Shown here: positions 61,144 through 64,000 of the stretch, piece by piece
Position numbering within the stretch: position 1 is the first letter of the stretch
How the letters are laid out: the number at the start of each line of letters is the position of its first letter
DNA from: Prinia subflava
Taxonomy: Eukaryota; Chordata; Aves; Passeriformes; Cisticolidae
Assembly: GCF_021018805.1 (NCBI RefSeq)
Contig: NC_086251.1
Span: 42,354,767 to 42,418,766, forward strand
Reading direction: 5' to 3'
Length of the DNA: 64,000 nucleotides
The notes under the pieces: generated by a model
Told to the model about the DNA's origin: nothing
Databases searched by the model: none
What the model saw: only the letters and a program-made list of their open reading frames with translations
Program-made: the position numbers and the translations under genes

Positions 61144-64000
61144 CTGGGTAATTGAGAACAAGAGGTTAAAACTGGGAGATAAGGTGCATGAGAGGGAAAC
61201 TGTATCCTGCTGAATCAAATCTTAATACGAGTTTCAGAGTGACTTCCTGCTTTGTGATGATTATAGGCTATGCGTCGGTGAATAGATAAAACATAAAACT
61301 TAGGAGATATCCATTGCATGAAGGTAGAGGTCCTACCACTGAAGGAACACAGCAGCAAGGAGGATGTACAAGAAAAGCAGCTTCATAATAAGTGCTGTTG
61401 ATCTCATAATGCTCCAAATTTTTATGTCCTTCAGCTTTTTGACTTCTGAAGTTCTGCTTGTTGTGGTGAGGTCCTCTTGTGGTCAGCCTGGACCCTTTCG
61501 GTTACCTACCACACTAATCTTGTGTTCTTATGATCAACAGCATTTTTCCATTTCTGAACAAGGAGAAATTGTAATTCTTCATGTTGTGATACCACTAAAG
61601 GGAGTGAAAGGACAGGGAAGGTTGAAGGACATTACTGATGGAAATTGTATCAAAGCACCAGAGTTTAGGATTCAAATGGAGTCATGTGGAATTAGTCAAG
61701 TCTGACTGCCTCAATACCCACAGGTCCCATTTCAAACTGCTGAGAAAGGAAGAATATGGTATTTTAAACAGCGATTTTTTTATCCACTACTTTTCATTAA
61801 ATCAGTAAAATGGAAAATGAAAATTCAGCCCTCAGTTGAAAAGCATGTTAGATTGACAGCTCTGGGAGCCCTAGGCTTGTACTTAGCATGAGAAATATAT
61901 AGAGTACCTCTCCTTTATATACCTTAGTCATCTCTTGGAGAAGTATTTGCATTAGAGGTTAGAAAATAGGTCAGTCTTTCTGACTTGGCTGGTCTTTGGC
62001 AGAGCTATAAAGTAGAATGGTGAAAACAGGAACTCTTCTGTATCTCTGATTTCCTTTCCTTTGTGTGTGAAACTGCTGAAGACAGAGAGCCATGAGGCAG
62101 CTTAATGCACCCAGCCCAGGGAGCAGAGCAAGATTTGAACTAAGCAGAATAAAATGTAGTTTGTGCTGCATGTATCATCTGCCACGTGAGGACAGATCTC
62201 CCCCTGAACAAGTGACTGGCAAAAGACATGTGCTTGCTAAATAGTGGGAAGGAAGCAAGAATACAGAAACTGTTTCAAGTATTTTATAGTTCTTTCTTTT
62301 TTTTTTTTTTTTTTTAATCTCTCTATTGAGAATATTTGTGACCAAAGAGGAAAAAATAGATCAAAAGAAAGGTTTTTGGCATACTAAGAAATTTAAAAAT
62401 ATCTAGAGTTTCTGCACAAATCTTACTGGACTGGTTCTGGTTCCCAGAGGTGGAAGTCTAACAGCTCACTACCCAGTCGTAGAAACATCCAGGTTTCCAC
62501 CATTTCATTGCTGTGTCTTCAGTGAAGTTCTCTTCTGTTGCAATATGGGGTTTTTTTGATGCAAACCCCACAAATCACTGCTACCATATTTCTGCTGGTC
62601 AGCTCTCAAGTCCAATTTGCGCAAATTTCCTTTATTCTGCATTTGCATTTGATAGTTCTGTCTCCTTAGAGGACTGACCAGTGCTGAATTTCAGCATTTC
62701 TCTCCCTGAGTGTTACTGGAGGATGATTTAGTACTGCATCCAAGGTTCTTTGCCTCAAAGCTGTGTTTTTAATAATTCCATCTTTTCTTCATGTTAAACA
62801 TGGGATTGGTCATCTGAAGATATGAAAAAAATAAGGCACAGGTAATAGTTGGCAGTTCACTTTTCACCAGTCCTAGTCTGATGCTGGAAGCACCGCTGTG
62901 GTGTGAAGGAGCTGCCTTTAGCCACCTTAGGGAAGGAGATGGAGATGGTCCAGAATTCAGCAGGGTGGAGATTGACTCCTGTTCCAGGGTGTTGCCCTCT
63001 CTTTTACTGAGATGATGTCATGGTTCTGTATCTTGTTCAAATTCCTGTGTGCCATTCCCCTGAGCCTGCCAGATTCCTTCTGCCACCTTCCAGCTTGATC
63101 AAATTTCAGATTCCTGTCTGATGCAGAAGAGCTAAGACTGTTCTGAAAGATTTCTGGGGATGTGGGAAAAGGGGACAAGGAAAGGAATGAAAAGAACTTT
63201 GTTGAACAAAAGATTGGTATTTTTTATGGGGGATGTGGGGGTCATTTTATAGCCTACAAGCTTTTCAAATTATGAAAATTATGAAAAACAAAAAGGATTC
63301 AAGTAAAGAGAAACAGAAATGATTTATCATAACATTTTTAAATGCCTTGCTGTTTTCACTTTATCTTTTAATTTTTGTATTTAATTCAAAGGCACTTGGG
63401 CTGCTTTAAAAATAATCAAAACATAAAGGGAGACTAGAAATAGCCATGTCAAAGACTAATGAATCCAGCAGACAGAAGGACTTGTGTCCAAATAAAAAAG
63501 GCAGAAAAGTGTAGGCTGCAATTGGTATTGACTGTGCAATGTGCACAGTGCTAATGGACCTGCAGAAGAAACAGGAACATTGCAGCCATAAAGTGAAAAC
63601 CTGGTCCACTGTGAATACAGATGAGATTGGGAAAAACAGTGCTTTTATGGGGCTGCTTTTGCACACATGGCCTCTTGAGCTCACCTGCTTATAAAGTCAG
63701 AGTGACAGGATGTAGATTAGAAATCAGCATCCTCATTTAGCCATTTCTCCCTGACTGATTTACACTGCTGTGATTTCTTTTTTCTTTTGTCTTTTCCTAC
63801 TGGCTGGTGACGATTTGCTGAGCCCATCTATTTTCTTTTACACTGTTGTTTTTTCTAGAAGCTGTAAAAATCAAAATGCAGATCATTTACCTTTCTTTTT
63901 GTGTCTGTGTGTTGCCTACAGTTACTACCCTAGTCTGTATCACCGGCCAAGGCTCAGTCAGTAAATCTTCCAGGAGAAGCAGCTATGAAGCAGCTGCCAT

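Larger units (their letters stand above)
50402..64000 (+). other. NRXN3: NRXN3 intron after EGF-B exon (at least 13.6 kb, incomplete)
   Basis: The donor gtaagc is at 50402. No LNS4 exon (expected to open A-T-x-L-S-Y-D-G-S) is seen before the window ends, so the acceptor lies beyond 64000. The intron contains LTR pieces near 53.2, 56.9-57.6 and 58.7-59.3 kb, a CA/TA repeat and T-runs. Stretches 50.4-53.2, 53.4-56.9 and 59.6-64.0 kb show no gene or RNA that I can support. The segment 59.7-60.2 kb is locally GC-richer and might be an unrecognised repeat. Confidence 0.85.

Noticed and set aside
50402..64000. Search for the LNS4 exon (with SS3)
   Set aside because: No frame in this stretch resembles the start of LNS4. 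The intron probably continues beyond the window.

Overview
The window is vertebrate, almost certainly avian (probably a songbird), genomic DNA. It lies inside one large plus-strand gene, the alpha-neurexin gene NRXN3, which encodes a presynaptic adhesion receptor. Bird origin is indicated by many CR1 LINE fragments and by solo endogenous-retrovirus LTRs of types common in bird genomes. Gene identity rests on the translated exons, which read as continuous alpha-neurexin sequence and carry the NRXN3-type residues as I remember that paralog ([17 protein letters not shown] in LNS2, GKPQERKD in LNS3, [12 protein letters not shown] in EGF-B).

Five coding pieces are supported, in order and in compatible splice phase: 5365-5666 (start of LNS2), the microexon 10374-10397 with a nested longer form to 10418 (splice site 2, SS2), 12227-12388 (rest of the LNS2 core), 44690-45128 (end of LNS2 and most of LNS3), and 50018-50401 (end of LNS3 plus EGF-like domain B). 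Together they give LNS2-LNS3-EGF-B. The signal peptide, LNS1, EGF-A, LNS4-6, the transmembrane segment and the cytoplasmic tail lie outside the window. About 98% of the window is intron; the largest complete intron is 32.3 kb (12389-44689).

The most interesting place is the SS2 neighbourhood (about 10.2-12.2 kb). The 24-nt microexon has two nested in-frame donors giving inserts of 8 or 15 residues. It is flanked by a dense set of ACTAAY (QKI/STAR or branch-point) motifs, three downstream TGCATG (RBFOX) motifs and more than 1 kb of pyrimidine-rich sequence (PTBP-like). This looks like an intact control region for one of the classic neurexin alternative splicing choices.

The introns hold at least seven CR1 fragments or fragment groups, at about 3.2-3.9, 25.1-25.9, 28.3-29.5, 38.4-38.9, 40.9-41.4, 42.8-43.0 and 48.9-49.6 kb. 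They also hold six LTR pieces, at about 13.0, 20.2-21.6, 32.8-33.3, 53.2, 56.9-57.6 and 58.7-59.3 kb. All those I could orient are antisense to NRXN3. Simple repeats include a TATC/ATCC microsatellite near 29.5 kb, an ATT-rich one near 33.6 kb, a 68-nt pure T run at 36.7 kb and a CA/TA repeat near 59.5 kb. I see no other protein gene, no RNA gene, no CRISPR array and nothing of prokaryotic character. The remaining open reading frames look like chance frames in intronic or repeat DNA.
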